Positions 14,897 through 14,976 of a DNA stretch of 14,976 bases are shown here, piece after piece. The number at the start of each line of letters is the position of its first letter. Within the stretch, counting starts at the first letter, position 1. Made by a program: the position numbers and the translations under genes. Source of the DNA: Candidatus Aerophobota bacterium (GTDB lineage: Bacteria; Aerophobota; Aerophobia; Aerophobales; B3-G15); the NCBI GenBank assembly GCA_021163905.1, contig JAGGTG010000118.1, forward strand, positions 1 through 14,976, written 5' to 3'. A model generated the notes under the pieces. That model saw only the letters and a program-made list of their open reading frames with translations, did not search any database and was not told the DNA's origin.

Positions 14897-14976
14897 TTCC
14901 AGTTTCGGGAAAAATCCTATAGTCCTTTGCTGCCCGCCGGGTATGTTGATACGTGAATGCGTATATGCGTCCTATG
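14897..14976 (+). repeat. Dispersed intergenic repeat, copy B (runs to window edge)
   Basis: Second copy of the element at 985-1046, same orientation. It opens with TTCCAGTTTC, contains TTTGCTGCCCGCCGG, and closes with CTATG at the very end of the window. Four 8-bp units lie between the core and CTATG (GGTATGTT, GATACGTG, AATGCGTA, TATGCGTC) against two in copy A, which accounts for the 16-bp difference in that segment. It begins 10 nt upstream of the -35 element of the hydrogenase promoter. It may continue beyond the window. Confidence 0.75.

Overview
The window looks like a chromosomal segment of an anaerobic, AT-rich bacterium. The evidence is an O2-sensitive-type [NiFe] hydrogenase, the MetV/MetF pair typical of the methyl branch of the Wood-Ljungdahl pathway, a low-potential [4Fe-4S] ferredoxin, a B12-type radical SAM protein and near-consensus sigma-70-type promoters. 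The taxon cannot be fixed from the sequence alone. An uncultivated acetogen-like or H2/CO2-metabolising lineage is a guess. No tRNA, rRNA, transposase, phage gene or CRISPR array was seen.

Layout, left to right. (1) The tail of an unidentified gene lies 1 nt before lipA (lipoyl synthase), both on +. (2) A 239-bp convergent intergenic region follows. It holds a hairpin, one copy of a dispersed repeat that also occurs at the right edge of the window, and an 11-unit 9-bp tandem repeat. (3) On -, a small ferredoxin gene lies upstream of a full-length transketolase. (4) A short divergent region carries two -35 hexamers back to back in a perfect palindrome. (5) On +, there is a B12-binding-type radical SAM protein, then a PHP-domain protein fused to what looks like only the N-terminal half of a glycosyltransferase, then pstS-pstC-pstA-pstB-phoU for high-affinity phosphate uptake. 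(6) On -, running back from the right edge, is a tight four-gene operon: [NiFe]-hydrogenase small subunit, large subunit, metV, metF. It is driven by a perfect-consensus promoter, and a second copy of the dispersed repeat lies directly upstream of that promoter.

The most interesting signal is this last operon. The hydrogenase has no Tat signal, no membrane anchor, no cytochrome b gene and no diaphorase gene next to it. The genes that follow it are the two subunits of an acetogen-type methylene-tetrahydrofolate reductase, MetVF. A cytoplasmic complex that feeds H2 electrons to methylene-THF reduction is a reasonable but unproven reading. The PHP/half-glycosyltransferase hybrid joined to the phosphate operon, the repeat families and the back-to-back promoter are secondary points of interest.
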